A stretch of DNA of 64,000 nucleotides from Sphingomonas naasensis (GCF_004792695.1 NZ_SRXU01000013.1:1-64000); one strand, 5' to 3'. Shown: positions 1 to 10,123, numbered from the stretch's first letter. Made by a program: numbers and translations. The notes: generated by a model not told the origin, from the letters alone.

Positions 1-2
1 CG

Positions 3-716
3 GGACGCCCGCCGCGGCAGCCGGGGCAATGGCATCGCCCGGGCGGCCCGGGCGCGGGGCGGCCGCCGCGTCCCGATGCCGGCCAATCCGTGCCGAACTA
101 TCCGCGCGGACCGCGGCGCCCGGCCAAGCTCGGTCCGGTCGATTCGGGCGCGGTGACTCCCGACACGTCGCAGACGGTGCCGGGCGATCGGCCGCGACGC
201 CCCGGCTGGGGTGGCCGCCCGCGCCCGGGTAGCGGCGCAACCGCGCAGCCCGATGGTTCGGCCACTCCGCCGACGCCGGCGTCGCAAGGGCGTCCCCGCT
301 GGACGCGCCCGGACGGCGAACGGTCCGGCTGGCGGCGGCCGCCGTCCCCCTCTGATGGCACCGCGACGCCGTCAACCACCTCCACACCGCGCTGGACACG
401 CCCCGACGGCGCGCGGTCTGGCTGGCGGCGGCCGGCACCGGCCGATGGTGGCGCTGCGCCCTCGCCCGCACCGACGCCGCGCAGGGACTGGTCGGGCGGA
501 GCGCCGTCGTCCACGCCGCGGCGCAACTGGTCCGCGGAGGGTCCGCGCCCGGAACGCAGCGCCCCGCCGCCGCGGCCGAGCTACACGCCGAGCACGCCGT
601 CGGCCGCCCCGCGCGCCGCGCCGCCGCCCGCCCCGCGCGCGGCACCGGCACCCGCGCGGTCGTCGACGCCCTATTCGCCGGCGGGCCCCAAGGGCCGCGC
701 CACGCGCGAGGACTAG
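3..716 (+). CDS. C-terminal part of a Pro/Arg/Gly-rich repeat protein (5' end outside window)
   Basis: The frame is open from the window edge to a TAG at 714-716, so this is the tail of a longer protein; a GTG at 90 is an internal candidate start, but the frame upstream of it has the same biased composition (PPRQPGQW, HRPGG), which favours a 5'-truncated gene. About 237 residues are visible. They are almost entirely P, R, G, A, S and T and carry an imperfect tandem repeat, RWTRPDGxRSGWRRP, twice, about 37 residues apart, followed by two shorter related units (PRRDWSGG, PRRNWSAE). No catalytic motif is visible. It is probably a disordered or surface-exposed tail; the function is unknown. The stop overlaps the end of the convergent gene at 713 by 4 nt. 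Confidence 0.6.
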   Translation, partial: GRPPRQPGQWHRPGGPGAGRPPRPDAGQSVPNYPRGPRRPAKLGPVDSGAVTPDTSQTVPGDRPRRPGWGGRPRPGSGATAQPDGSATPPTPASQGRPRWTRPDGERSGWRRPPSPSDGTATPSTTSTPRWTRPDGARSGWRRPAPADGGAAPSPAPTPRRDWSGGAPSSTPRRNWSAEGPRPERSAPPPRPSYTPSTPSAAPRAAPPPAPRAAPAPARSSTPYSPAGPKGRATRED

Positions 717-1177
717 GTGGGTCGGAAGGGGAGAAGCGTCTCGTACTGCGCGAGCGCGGGCGCCGCGGCGATGATCGCGCGGTGGCGCAGGAGAAAGGCG
801 TGGCGGACGATCTCGGCCTGCTGCTCGAGGCCGTATTTCTCGAACGCCTGGCCGGGCTTGAGCGCATAGTCGTAGCGGCAGAAGGGATGGCGCTTGATCG
901 GCAGGAAGATGCCCTTCTGATGCTGCCAGATATGCGTCATCTCGTGGACGAACAGCCCCTGGACGCCGAGCGGCGCCTGGCTGAAATCTTCGTGATAGAT
1001 GCCGCTCTTCGGATGGAAATGGATCGTCCCGCGCGGCGCCATCGTGGTGTTCGACGGCTGGAAGAAGATCCATTTGCTGTTGGCGACGCGGGCCCGGGCA
1101 TAGTCGATCGCATCGCCGAACACCGACGCGCACATGCGGGTCTCGCCTTCGGTCAGAGAGCGGGCGTCGTTGGGCAC
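713..1177 (-). CDS. vgr-related HExxH protein, putative zinc-metallopeptidase-like
   Basis: 154 residues. The mid-protein segment VHEMTHIWQHQ is a classic HExxH zinc-binding motif with an additional downstream His, as found in the small proteins annotated vgr-related in sphingomonads and in DUF4157-like peptidases. No signal peptide is apparent, so it is probably cytoplasmic or exported by a non-Sec route. The chosen start is a GTG at 1177 without a clear Shine-Dalgarno; an ATG at 1135 (MCASVFGD) is a plausible alternative and leaves the motif intact. It is divergent from the secreted Sel1 gene. The substrate is unknown. The family assignment rests on the motif, the size and my memory of the name, not on a search. 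Confidence 0.7.
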   Translation of the reverse strand: MPNDARSLTEGETRMCASVFGDAIDYARARVANSKWIFFQPSNTTMAPRGTIHFHPKSGIYHEDFSQAPLGVQGLFVHEMTHIWQHQKGIFLPIKRHPFCRYDYALKPGQAFEKYGLEQQAEIVRHAFLLRHRAIIAAAPALAQYETLLPFRPT

Positions 1178-1262
1178 GGCGGCAGCATACGGCGCGCGCG
1201 GCGCTTGTCACTGGCCTTTTGCGGCGGCATTATTTGCCGCGACACAGGGATGGGGGAGTTGG

Positions 1263-1658
1263 ATGAAGTATCTTGTGGGCGCCGCCGGGCTGGCGGTTGC
1301 GACGTTGGGCCTGGCATCGCCCGGTCTCGCCGGCACCGGGCAATCCGACTTCGCCAAGCGCGAGGCGAGCTGCAACGCCGGCGACATGCAGGAATGCCAG
1401 CGGCTCGGCGCCGCCTATGAACTCGGCTTTGGGATAACCCCCGATCCCGTCAAGGCGCGCAGCGCCTATGCGCGCGGCTGCAAGCCCGACGACTGGACCA
1501 CCGGCACTTCCTGCCTGAAATTGTTCAAGATGGCCTCGCTCGGCGAGGGTGGGCCGAAGGATCCGGCCAAGGCCGCCGCGCTGGCACCCAAGGTATGCAA
1601 TTCGAGGATCGTCTCGGACGAGGTCTATCTGGAATCGTTCGGCCTCTGCAAAAAATAG
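1263..1658 (+). CDS. Secreted Sel1-repeat protein
   Basis: 131 residues. It starts at ATG 1263 behind GGGGGAG; upstream in-frame codons lack an RBS. Residues 1-24 form a Sec signal peptide (MKYLVGAAGLAVATLG... then ASPGLAG), so the product should be periplasmic. The mature part has Sel1/TPR-like text (CQRLGAAYELGFG, DPVKARSAYARGC) and four or more cysteines, suggesting one or two disulfide-stabilised Sel1 repeats. Sel1 proteins act as protein-protein scaffolds; no partner can be named here. The racemase gene begins 17 nt downstream in the same direction, so co-transcription is possible. Confidence 0.75.
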   Translation: MKYLVGAAGLAVATLGLASPGLAGTGQSDFAKREASCNAGDMQECQRLGAAYELGFGITPDPVKARSAYARGCKPDDWTTGTSCLKLFKMASLGEGGPKDPAKAAALAPKVCNSRIVSDEVYLESFGLCKK

Positions 1659-1674
1659 GCGTGGCGTTCCGGCG

Positions 1675-2370
1675 ATGCGGATGATCGGGCTGATCGGCGG
1701 AATGAGCTGGGAGAGCTCGGCCGAATATTATCGCATCCTCAACGAGGGCGTGCGCGACCGGCTGGGGCCGACTGCCTCGGCGCGATGCCTGCTGTGGTCA
1801 TTCGACTTTTCGGAGATCGAGGCGCTGCAGCATCGCGGCGACTGGGAGGGGCTGACCGGGCGCATGATCGACGCCGCCCGGCGGCTCGAGGCGGGGGGCG
1901 CCGAGCTGCTGCTGATCTGCACCAACACGATGCATCGGATGGCGCCGGCGATCGAGGCGGCGGTGGCGGTGCCGCTGCTCCACATCGCCGACCCGACCGC
2001 CGGGGCGATCAGGGCGGCGGGGCTTCGCACCGTCGCCCTGCTCGGCACCGCCTTCACGATGGAGCAGGGCTTCTACAAGGATCGGCTCACCGAGCGGCAC
2101 GGCCTCGACGTGCGCATCCCGGATGCGGCTGACCGCGCGGTGGTGCACCGGATCATCTATGACGAGCTGGTCGCCGGGAAGGTCCTGCCCGAATCGCGTG
2201 CGGCGTTTCGCCGAATCATCGCGCGGCTGGTCGCCGACGGCGCCGAGGCGGTGATCCTCGGCTGCACCGAGATCAAGCTGCTGGTGCGGCAGGAGGACAG
2301 CGCGGTGCCGCTGTTCGACACGACCGCGCTGCACGCGCAAGCCGCGGTGGCGGTGGCGCTGGCGACGTGA
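1675..2370 (+). CDS. Aspartate/glutamate racemase family protein
   Basis: 231 residues, the usual length for the PLP-independent amino-acid racemase family (YgeA/aspartate racemase). The N-terminus IGLIGGMSWESS is characteristic. The two catalytic cysteines of the family are present at C82 (ICTNTMH) and C197 (LGCTEI), so a two-base racemisation of a small acidic or neutral amino acid is likely. The cytoplasmic location fits the lack of a signal peptide. The start is ATG 1675, where the MRMIGLIGGM text begins; a GTG 14 nt upstream is out of this frame. Substrate specificity cannot be read from sequence. Confidence 0.85.
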   Translation: MRMIGLIGGMSWESSAEYYRILNEGVRDRLGPTASARCLLWSFDFSEIEALQHRGDWEGLTGRMIDAARRLEAGGAELLLICTNTMHRMAPAIEAAVAVPLLHIADPTAGAIRAAGLRTVALLGTAFTMEQGFYKDRLTERHGLDVRIPDAADRAVVHRIIYDELVAGKVLPESRAAFRRIIARLVADGAEAVILGCTEIKLLVRQEDSAVPLFDTTALHAQAAVAVALAT

Positions 2371-2390
2371 GGCAGGGGCTGACCTCTTCC

Positions 2391-2524
2391 CCCCCTTGTG
2401 GGAGAAGGAAGGGGCCCGCGCCGAAGGCGTGGGAAGGATGAGGGGGAGCAGGCTCTTGGCCATCCCCCTCACCCTTCCGCCGACCAAAGTCGGCTCCCTC
2501 CCTCTCCCACAAGGGGAGAGGGAG
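2391..2524. repeat. Family A intergenic palindromic repeat, copy A1
   Basis: The left arm (CTTGTGGGAGAAGGAAGG) and right arm (CCTCTCCCACAAGG) are inverted relative to each other, with inner arms GGATGAGGGGG and CCCCCTCACCC. It fills the space between the convergent racemase and hydrolase genes and may act as a bidirectional terminator. A5 at 40087 is the same element in opposite orientation. Confidence 0.8.
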
Positions 2525-2531
2525 TCTTGTC

Positions 2532-3407
2532 TCACGCGACCACGGACGCGATGAGCGCCGGCTCGGCGCGCACGGTCTCGCCGCGGGCGAAGGCGAGCAG
2601 CTCGGCATTGATCAGCTCGGGATGCGTCTGGCAGCAGCCGTGCGGCAGGTCCTTGAAGGTCTTGAGGATGCCGTTGCGGAGCAGCTTGACCGTGAGCGGC
2701 GCCGAATCGGCATAGGGCACGATCTGGTCGTCCTCGCTGTGAATGACGAGCACGGGGACCTCGATCGCCTTGAGGTCGTCGCTGAAGTCGGTCTCCGAAA
2801 AGGCCTTGGTGCACTCATATTGCGACTTGATGCTGCCCATCATCGCCTGGCGCCACCAGTTGCGGATCAGGCCGTCCGAGACCTTCGCGCCCGGGCGGTT
2901 GAAGCCGTAGAAAGGCCCGCTGGCGAAATCGAGATAGAATTGGGCGCGGTTGGTGACGAGCGCGGCGCGCATGCCGTCGAACACTTCGACCGGGGTTCCG
3001 CCCGGATTGGCCGCGGTCTTGACGAGAAGCGGCGGCACGGCGTCGATCAGCACCGCCTTGGCGACGCGCCCCGGCAGGGCGCGGGCGGCGTAACGGGCGA
3101 CCTCGCCGCCGCCGGTCGAATGGCCGATATGAATGGCGTTGCGCAGGTCGAGCGCCTCGACCAGCGCGGCGACGTCGGACGCATAGGTGTCCATGTCGTT
3201 GCCCTCGCTGGTCTGGCTCGAGCGGCCGTGGCCGCGCCGATCGTGCGCGATCACGCGATAGCCTTGGGCGAGAAACGCCATCATCTGGTTGTCCCAGTCA
3301 TCGGCGCTGAGCGGCCAGCCATGGTGGAACATCACCGGCTGCGCATCGCGGGGACCCCAATCCTTGTAGAAAATCTGGGTGCCGTCGCTGGTGGGGATCA
3401 TGGGCAT
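2532..3407 (-). CDS. Alpha/beta hydrolase, non-heme chloroperoxidase/arylesterase type
   Basis: 291 residues. It has a nucleophile elbow GHSTGGG (S97), an acid region HSEDDQIVP (D226/D227) and a late histidine LPHG (H256), the arrangement of cofactor-free haloperoxidases and arylesterases. The oxyanion segment HHGWPLS near residue 28 is also typical. These enzymes hydrolyse esters and can make peracids; the natural substrate is unknown. There is no signal peptide. The start ATG at 3407 is preceded by GGAAGGAAATT, a good RBS. It lies 175 nt downstream of the inositol operon on the same strand, far enough to be a separate unit. Confidence 0.87.
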   Translation of the reverse strand: MPMIPTSDGTQIFYKDWGPRDAQPVMFHHGWPLSADDWDNQMMAFLAQGYRVIAHDRRGHGRSSQTSEGNDMDTYASDVAALVEALDLRNAIHIGHSTGGGEVARYAARALPGRVAKAVLIDAVPPLLVKTAANPGGTPVEVFDGMRAALVTNRAQFYLDFASGPFYGFNRPGAKVSDGLIRNWWRQAMMGSIKSQYECTKAFSETDFSDDLKAIEVPVLVIHSEDDQIVPYADSAPLTVKLLRNGILKTFKDLPHGCCQTHPELINAELLAFARGETVRAEPALIASVVA

Positions 3408-3582
3408 GGGAATTTCCTTCCGGTCGACAGGCGGCGATCCGGGCTGGACCGCTGCTCGGCGACCGGGAGGCTAGGGCGCTGCAAGCACCGTCGTCGATCG
3501 GATCAAAGTCGAGTGCGGTACCGTCAGGGGTTGCCGCCGCCCTGTCCCGAGGATGAGGTAGGGCTAGCGATCGGCGAGCCGC

Positions 3583-4284
3583 TCAGGCCGCGCGGAGCCA
3601 GTGCTCGGCCTTGTCGAGCGCGGCGGGATCGTCGACGTCGATCCAGCTCAGGTCGCTGCAGTCGATGGTCAGCGCGGTGCCCGCCGCGGCGAGGACGCGC
3701 ATGCCCTCGGTGAGCGACGGCGATTCGAGGCCGTTCAGCGCGGCGAACAGCCCGGGGCCGATCGCGAAGACGCCGGTGTCGAAACAGTCATAGTCGGGGA
3801 GATGCTTGCCGATCGCGACGATCGCCTCGCCTTCGGTGCGCACCGCGGTGACGTCGTCGAGATCGACGAGATCGCTGGTGATGTCGCGGTCGATCGCGAG
3901 GCGGGCTCCGGCGCCCGCGCCGGCCTGCGCCACCCGGGCGTAGAGCGCGGGATCGACGAGATGATCGCACATCGCCAGCACCGCCTCGCCGCCGGCGAGC
4001 GCAGCCTCGGCGGCGAGCACCGAGACGCCGTTGGGTTGGCGATAGTCGGCGGTGCGCACGGTCTCGACCGCGATCGGCCAGGTGCCGGCGGCGAGATGCG
4101 CCTCGATTGCGCCGGCTTCATAGCCGAGCACCACCACCACCCGTTCGAGCCCCGCCGCGGCGAAGCCGGCAATGGCGTGCTCGATCAGCGGCTTGCCGCC
4201 GACCGGGCACAGGGGCTTGGAGGCCGCCGCGGCGCGAAGGCGACTGCCTTCGCCAGCGGCGAGCAGGATGGCGGTGGTGATCAT
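3583..4284 (-). CDS. Sugar/inositol-phosphate nucleotidyltransferase (IPCT-like)
   Basis: 233 residues. The N-terminal LLAAGEGSRLR and KPLCPVGGKPLIEHA are the nucleotide-binding signature of the NTP-transferase superfamily, and MCDHLVDP in mid-protein matches the metal/phosphate loop seen in CTP:inositol-1-phosphate cytidylyltransferases. Its start is 5 nt after the stop of the inositol-3-phosphate synthase gene, so the two are co-translated. Known biochemistry: IPCT makes CDP-inositol from CTP and inositol-1-phosphate. Inference: with the synthase and CDP-alcohol transferase it completes an inositol phosphodiester pathway. A different alditol- or sugar-phosphate acceptor is possible. Confidence 0.75.
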   Translation of the reverse strand: MITTAILLAAGEGSRLRAAAASKPLCPVGGKPLIEHAIAGFAAAGLERVVVVLGYEAGAIEAHLAAGTWPIAVETVRTADYRQPNGVSVLAAEAALAGGEAVLAMCDHLVDPALYARVAQAGAGAGARLAIDRDITSDLVDLDDVTAVRTEGEAIVAIGKHLPDYDCFDTGVFAIGPGLFAALNGLESPSLTEGMRVLAAAGTALTIDCSDLSWIDVDDPAALDKAEHWLRAA

Positions 4285-4289
4285 CGGGC

Positions 4290-5381
4290 TCAGGCGGCGG
4301 CGATGAACGCCTCGACCGCGGTCTGGGCGAGATCGTCGGTCATCTGGGTGCGCGGATGCTTGCAGAAATAGGCCGAGGCGGCGTCGATCGGGCCGGCGAT
4401 GCCGCGGTCCTTGGCGAGCTTGGCGCAGCGGATCATGTCGATCGCGACGCCGGCGCTGTTGGGCGAATCTTCGACCGACAGGCGCAGCTCGAGGTTCATC
4501 GGCACGCCGCCGAACATCGAGCCTTCCATGCGCAGGAAGCAGACCTTGTTGTCGTTCTGCCACGGCACGTAATCCGACGGGCCGATATGGACATTCTCGT
4601 CCTCGAGGCGCTCGGCCGCGACCGACTGCACGGCCTCGGTCTTCGAGATCTTCTTCGAGGCGAGACGGCGGTGGTTCGACATGTTGAGGAAGTCGGTGTT
4701 GCCGCCGGTGTTGAGCTGATAGGTGCGATCGAGCTTGACGCCGCGCTTGGCGAACAGATCGGTCAGCACGCGGTGGACGATCGTCGCGCCGAGCTGCGCC
4801 TTGATGTCGTCGCCGATGATCGGCACGCCCGCCGCAGTGAAGCGATCGGCCCATTCGGGGTTGCTGGCGATGAACACCGGGATGTTGTTGACGAAGGCGA
4901 CGCCGGCTTCGAGCGCGCATTCGGCGTAGAACTCGCTGGCTTCCTGCGACCCGACCGGGAGATAGTTCATCAGCACGTCGGTCTTGGTCTCGCGCAGGAC
5001 GCGGACGACCTCTTCCTTGGTGGCTTCGCGATCATTGGCGACGACGAAGGTGCGATCGTCGTTATAGTCCGACATATGCTCGGCGACGCCGTCGAGGATG
5101 CGGCCCATCTGGACCACGGCGCCGGTCGGCTCGATGCTCTCGCAGAAGACGGCGGTGCAATTGGGCTTGGCGAAGATCGCCTCCGAGACGTCCTTGCCGA
5201 CCTTGCGCGCATCGACGTCCCACGCCGCGACGACATGGATGTCGCTGGGGCGGTAGCCGCCGAGGTCCCAGTGCATCAGGCCGACCGTGTCGTTGGCGCC
5301 GTCACGATAATGCGACAGGCCCTGGACGAGCGAGCTGGCGCAGTTGCCGATGCCGACGATCGCGACGTTGATGCTTTTCAT
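4290..5381 (-). CDS. Inositol-3-phosphate synthase (MIPS family)
   Basis: 363 residues, the length of prokaryotic myo-inositol-phosphate synthases. The N-terminal Rossmann segment VAIVGIGNCASSLVQGL binds NAD; GDDIKAQLGATIVHR, LNTGGNTDF and the lysine-rich core further on are conserved in the family. It converts glucose-6-phosphate to inositol-3-phosphate (inositol-1-phosphate in L-numbering) in the cytoplasm. Start ATG 5381 follows AGAGGACC at good spacing; longer starts would run into the upstream gene. It is the middle gene of a three-gene unit with 5-nt gaps on both sides. Confidence 0.9.
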   Translation of the reverse strand: MKSINVAIVGIGNCASSLVQGLSHYRDGANDTVGLMHWDLGGYRPSDIHVVAAWDVDARKVGKDVSEAIFAKPNCTAVFCESIEPTGAVVQMGRILDGVAEHMSDYNDDRTFVVANDREATKEEVVRVLRETKTDVLMNYLPVGSQEASEFYAECALEAGVAFVNNIPVFIASNPEWADRFTAAGVPIIGDDIKAQLGATIVHRVLTDLFAKRGVKLDRTYQLNTGGNTDFLNMSNHRRLASKKISKTEAVQSVAAERLEDENVHIGPSDYVPWQNDNKVCFLRMEGSMFGGVPMNLELRLSVEDSPNSAGVAIDMIRCAKLAKDRGIAGPIDAASAYFCKHPRTQMTDDLAQTAVEAFIAAA

Positions 5382-5386
5382 GACTT

Positions 5387-6247
5387 TCAGGTCCTCTGGA
5401 TAGGTGATTGCGGGAGTTGTTGGGTCGCCGCTCCGGCATTGCGCAGGAGGCGGGATTCGATGGCGCGGTGCCAGGCGAGACCGATGACCAGCACCGCCGT
5501 GAGCGGGACGATCTCGAACCACCAGAACAGCCGCGGATCGGCGGCGAGGCAGGCGGCGAAGATCGCGAGCACGCGGGCATTGGCGGTGAGCAGCCGCATC
5601 AGCCGCATCGGGCCGAGCGCGCGGGCGCCATAGGCCTCGCCGAAGGCGCGCGGATCGGTGGCGGCGGCGAGCGCCGCGTCGAACCGGAAGGCGATTCGAT
5701 CGACGCTGCCGGCGACGCGATCATAGAGCTGGACGAGCGGATTGCGGCTCGGCGCGGGCGCAGCCGGGGCGAGGCCCTTGCAGCGGCGATGGAAGCGGGC
5801 GCGCTCGCTTTCGTAGAGATTGGACTGGACGGCGTGGAGCACGCCGGCGCCGACCGCCAGCGCCCAGCCCTCGGCGGTGCCCACCGAAAAGGCGAGCACG
5901 AGATAGATCAGCGCGAACACCCCGTGATCGCACATCCCGTCGAGCGCGCGGCCAAGCGCGCTGGCGGTGCCGGTCGCGCGGGCGATCATGCCGTCGAGCC
6001 CGTCGGCGATCAGCCAGCCGATCGAGAAGACCAGCCCGAGAAAGGCGAAGGGCCACGACGTCCAATTGGCGTAGGCGGCGGCGGCGAGCGCGCCGAGGAC
6101 GAGGCCGAGCACCGATACGGCATTGGCCGAAATGCCGTGCGCCACGAACCAGGGGAGCAGGAGGCGCCCCGCCGGATGTATGAGCCAAAGGTTGGTCGGA
6201 TCCTCGATCCGGCGATCTCGTGATCCGTCCGGTGGAGGGACTGTCAT
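5387..6247 (-). CDS. CDP-alcohol phosphatidyltransferase family membrane enzyme
   Basis: 286 residues. The full CDP-alcohol phosphotransferase signature DG-x2-AR-x8-G-x3-D-x3-D is present: D85-G86, A89-R90, G99, D103, D107. Several hydrophobic segments (about 40-60, 67-83, 110-135, 225-265) make it an integral inner-membrane protein. It is the first gene of the inositol operon. In DIPP synthases and CDP-inositol-dependent lipid synthases this fold transfers an inositol-phosphate group from CDP-inositol to an alcohol acceptor; alternatively it uses CDP-diacylglycerol with inositol phosphate. The sequence does not decide the acceptor. Confidence 0.85.
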   Translation of the reverse strand: MTVPPPDGSRDRRIEDPTNLWLIHPAGRLLLPWFVAHGISANAVSVLGLVLGALAAAAYANWTSWPFAFLGLVFSIGWLIADGLDGMIARATGTASALGRALDGMCDHGVFALIYLVLAFSVGTAEGWALAVGAGVLHAVQSNLYESERARFHRRCKGLAPAAPAPSRNPLVQLYDRVAGSVDRIAFRFDAALAAATDPRAFGEAYGARALGPMRLMRLLTANARVLAIFAACLAADPRLFWWFEIVPLTAVLVIGLAWHRAIESRLLRNAGAATQQLPQSPIQRT

Positions 6248-6383
6248 CGACCAGTCACATACAGCGCGGGCGAGGTAATCAGCAAGTCATTTGCGGCGAA
6301 ATCGCGACGCGCGCGGAACGACCTCGGGGAAAGTGCGTTTTATCGGGTTCGCCGCGCGCGCCTCGCCCCAGGGGCGCGCTTCC

Positions 6384-6842
6384 TCACCAGCCGGATTGGT
6401 TGGTGTAGAAGCACCAGAGCGTCACCGCACCGCGCTTGTAGATCGTCTCCATCAGCGTCGCCCGGTTGAGCGCGCCGAGCGGGCTGCCGGGCTTCTCCCA
6501 TTTGCATTCGCTCGCCGTACAGGTGGCGCCGCCGTGCGCGTTGCGAAAGGCATAGGAATAAGGCGCGACATTGGTGCCCGGGAGGTAGATGCGCAGCTCG
6601 CGGACCTGGCCGCGCTTGGTCTGCAGCTCATATTCGACCGGCTGGATGCCGAACATCAGGCCGCTGCCGGCGAAACTGGTGAAGCCGTCCTGCGCGAAGC
6701 CGCCCTCGGCCCGGGACGCGATGACCGTGCGCCCGGCGACGAGCGCGCGGGCGCCCTCGGCGGTGCGCGGGCAGCCCTCGGCCACGGCGAGGCTGGGCAG
6801 GAGCAGCCCGGCGAGCGCCGCGAGCGTGGCGATGGTGCGCAT
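6384..6842 (-). CDS. Secreted hypothetical protein with cysteine pairs
   Basis: 152 residues. An N-terminal signal peptide is clear (MRTIATLAALAGLLLPSLAVA, cleavage about residue 21). The mature protein has cysteines near its N-terminus (EGCPRT), in TCTASECKW and near the C-terminus (LWCFYTN), suggesting disulfides in the periplasm. The RBS GGGGGAAA precedes the ATG. I do not recognise a family. It is on the same strand as, and upstream of, the inositol operon, but separated from it by 136 nt, so a link is not supported. Confidence 0.65.
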   Translation of the reverse strand: MRTIATLAALAGLLLPSLAVAEGCPRTAEGARALVAGRTVIASRAEGGFAQDGFTSFAGSGLMFGIQPVEYELQTKRGQVRELRIYLPGTNVAPYSYAFRNAHGGATCTASECKWEKPGSPLGALNRATLMETIYKRGAVTLWCFYTNQSGW

Positions 6843-6896
6843 CGATTTCCCCCGGTTCGTTGACGGTGCGGGGTCCGGCCCCGCGGCGCGTTGCGG

Positions 6897-7430
6897 CTAC
6901 GGCGTCAGGTCGCCGAGGTCCTCGTGCACCATGTCGATCTCGCGCACCCCGCGGTTGCGGCGCGCGGTGTTGACCAGATCGCGCAACTGCTCGCGGCGCG
7001 CACGGGCGCGCTCGACATCGGCGATGACGAGCGGACCGTCGCGGGTGGTCTCGTCCGACGAGGCGATGCTGATCGTGCCGAGATCGGCGAGCTGGTTGAC
7101 GATCGAGAAGTCGATGCGGACGTCCTTGACCCGGTAGAGCTCGATCTCGTCGATCGATTTGCGGACGATGCCGCGATGGAGGATGATCCGGTCCTCGGTG
7201 ACTTCATAGGTGGTCGCGAGGTTGGCGAGCCATTTGGTGAGCAGCAGCGCGAGCGCGGCGACGAGGAGGAGCGGGAACAGCCACGCCCAGACGCCGACGG
7301 GACGCTGGGCGAGCGCCCAGATCGAGCCGATCAGCCCGGCCGCGGCGAGCAGGATCGTCCCCCAGCCGGCGAGCGTGCCGCGCAGCCAGCCGAGCGTGGA
7401 CGAGCGGAAACGGTCGATGGTCTGCGGCAT
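6897..7430 (-). CDS. PH-domain (bPH2/YdbS-like) membrane protein
   Basis: 177 residues. Two hydrophobic segments (about 19-37 and 46-64) are followed by a soluble domain with YEVTEDRIILHRGIVRKS, IELYRVKDVRID and ASSDETT, the core strands of the bacterial PH domain found in YdbS/YdbT-type membrane proteins. The role of the family is poorly known; some members affect membrane stress. Start ATG 7430 gives the two transmembrane segments at the N-terminus; longer starts overlap the family B repeat. A stop at 6897 lies 55 nt from the secreted gene. Confidence 0.75.
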   Translation of the reverse strand: MPQTIDRFRSSTLGWLRGTLAGWGTILLAAAGLIGSIWALAQRPVGVWAWLFPLLLVAALALLLTKWLANLATTYEVTEDRIILHRGIVRKSIDEIELYRVKDVRIDFSIVNQLADLGTISIASSDETTRDGPLVIADVERARARREQLRDLVNTARRNRGVREIDMVHEDLGDLTP

Positions 7431-7463
7431 GTGAGCCCTCCCTTTTGCCGAGGATAGCCATCT

Positions 7464-7544
7464 CGTCATCCCGACGAAAGCCGGGATCGCGGGCCGCCCG
7501 CGAACGGTCTGCGGCACGAGATCCCGGCCTTCGCCGGGATGACG
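7464..7544. repeat. Family B intergenic palindromic repeat, copy B1
   Basis: Arms CGTCATCCCGACGAAAGCCGG and its near-complement (ending in TTCGCCGGGATGACG) flank a central GC-rich segment. The element lies between two minus-strand genes. It is a REP/BIME-like hairpin of the kind common in proteobacteria; related copies are B2 (23207) and B3 (57743). Confidence 0.8.
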
Positions 7545-7546
7545 GG

Positions 7547-7987
7547 TTATGGATGCGGCGGGGGATCGCCGGCGCCGACGACCTGGGCCTGCACCTCGAT
7601 CCGCTTGCCGCCGGCAAAGGCGAGCGCGAGGGGGATGCGAGTGCCCGGCTTCACCCCCGGGCCGATATCGAACAGCATGACGTGGCGGCCGCCGGGGGCG
7701 AATTCGACTGCGCCCTTTGCCGGGACGGGGACGTCGTGGATGGGCTGCATCGATTTGACGCCCTGATGATCGGTCGTCTGATGGAGCTCGACGCGCAGCG
7801 CCGCTGGAGTCGACACGGCGAGCAAGGTGTCGGCCTGGGCGCCGCCGTGAAGCGTGAAATAGGCCGCGGCGGGGCGGCCGGCGACCGCCGGCAGGCGCAC
7901 CCACGCCTTGTCCGCGCCGAGCTCGGCAGGCTGCCCGCATCCCGCGAGCAACAATCCCGCCGCAACGATTCCCGCAAATCCACGCAT
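7547..7987 (-). CDS. PCuAC-type copper chaperone lipoprotein
   Basis: 146 residues. The lipobox LLLAGC places the lipidated cysteine at C17, so the mature protein is membrane-anchored in the periplasm. The copper motif H-x10-M-x21-H-x-M is exact: H69, M80, H102, M104. PCuAC proteins hold Cu(I) and help assemble the CuA or CuB site of cytochrome oxidase. The start ATG 7987 is preceded by GGGAGGTGGG and begins the signal peptide directly; a longer start would spoil the lipobox spacing. It is divergent from dnaK. Confidence 0.9.
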   Translation of the reverse strand: MRGFAGIVAAGLLLAGCGQPAELGADKAWVRLPAVAGRPAAAYFTLHGGAQADTLLAVSTPAALRVELHQTTDHQGVKSMQPIHDVPVPAKGAVEFAPGGRHVMLFDIGPGVKPGTRIPLALAFAGGKRIEVQAQVVGAGDPPPHP

Positions 7988-8031
7988 CGGCCCACCTCCC
8001 ATTTCGGGAAAGCTCCTAGAATTACGTCCTT

Positions 8032-8059
8032 CTTGCGGCAAGCCGAAGCGCACCTATAT
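8032..8059 (+). promoter_or_regulatory. Probable RpoH (sigma-32) promoter of dnaK
   Basis: A CTTGCGG -35 box at 8032-8038 and a CCTATAT -10 box at 8053-8059, 14 nt apart, match the alphaproteobacterial heat-shock consensus (CTTG-rich -35, CYTATnT -10). It lies about 105 nt before the dnaK ATG. No start site has been mapped. Confidence 0.6.
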
Positions 8060-8164
8060 CGACTGCGCAACCGGCTCTCCCGGCGTCGCCTGATCGGCGC
8101 GCGGGGCGGGCAAGTTTTTGATTTTGAACACTGACCTTTGAACACTGGGGGCCAACGAGGGACC

Positions 8165-10081
<1,917 letters not shown>

Positions 10082-10096
10082 CTGCAGCGTACCTGC

Positions 10097-10123
10097 CGTC
10101 ACCCCGGGGGCACCGGGGTGACG
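10097..10123 (+). terminator. Hairpin between dnaK and dnaJ
   Basis: An 11-bp perfect stem CGTCACCCCGG / CCGGGGTGACG with a 5-nt loop, followed by GTTTT. It may be a partial terminator or mRNA stabiliser that lowers dnaJ relative to dnaK. Confidence 0.6.
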
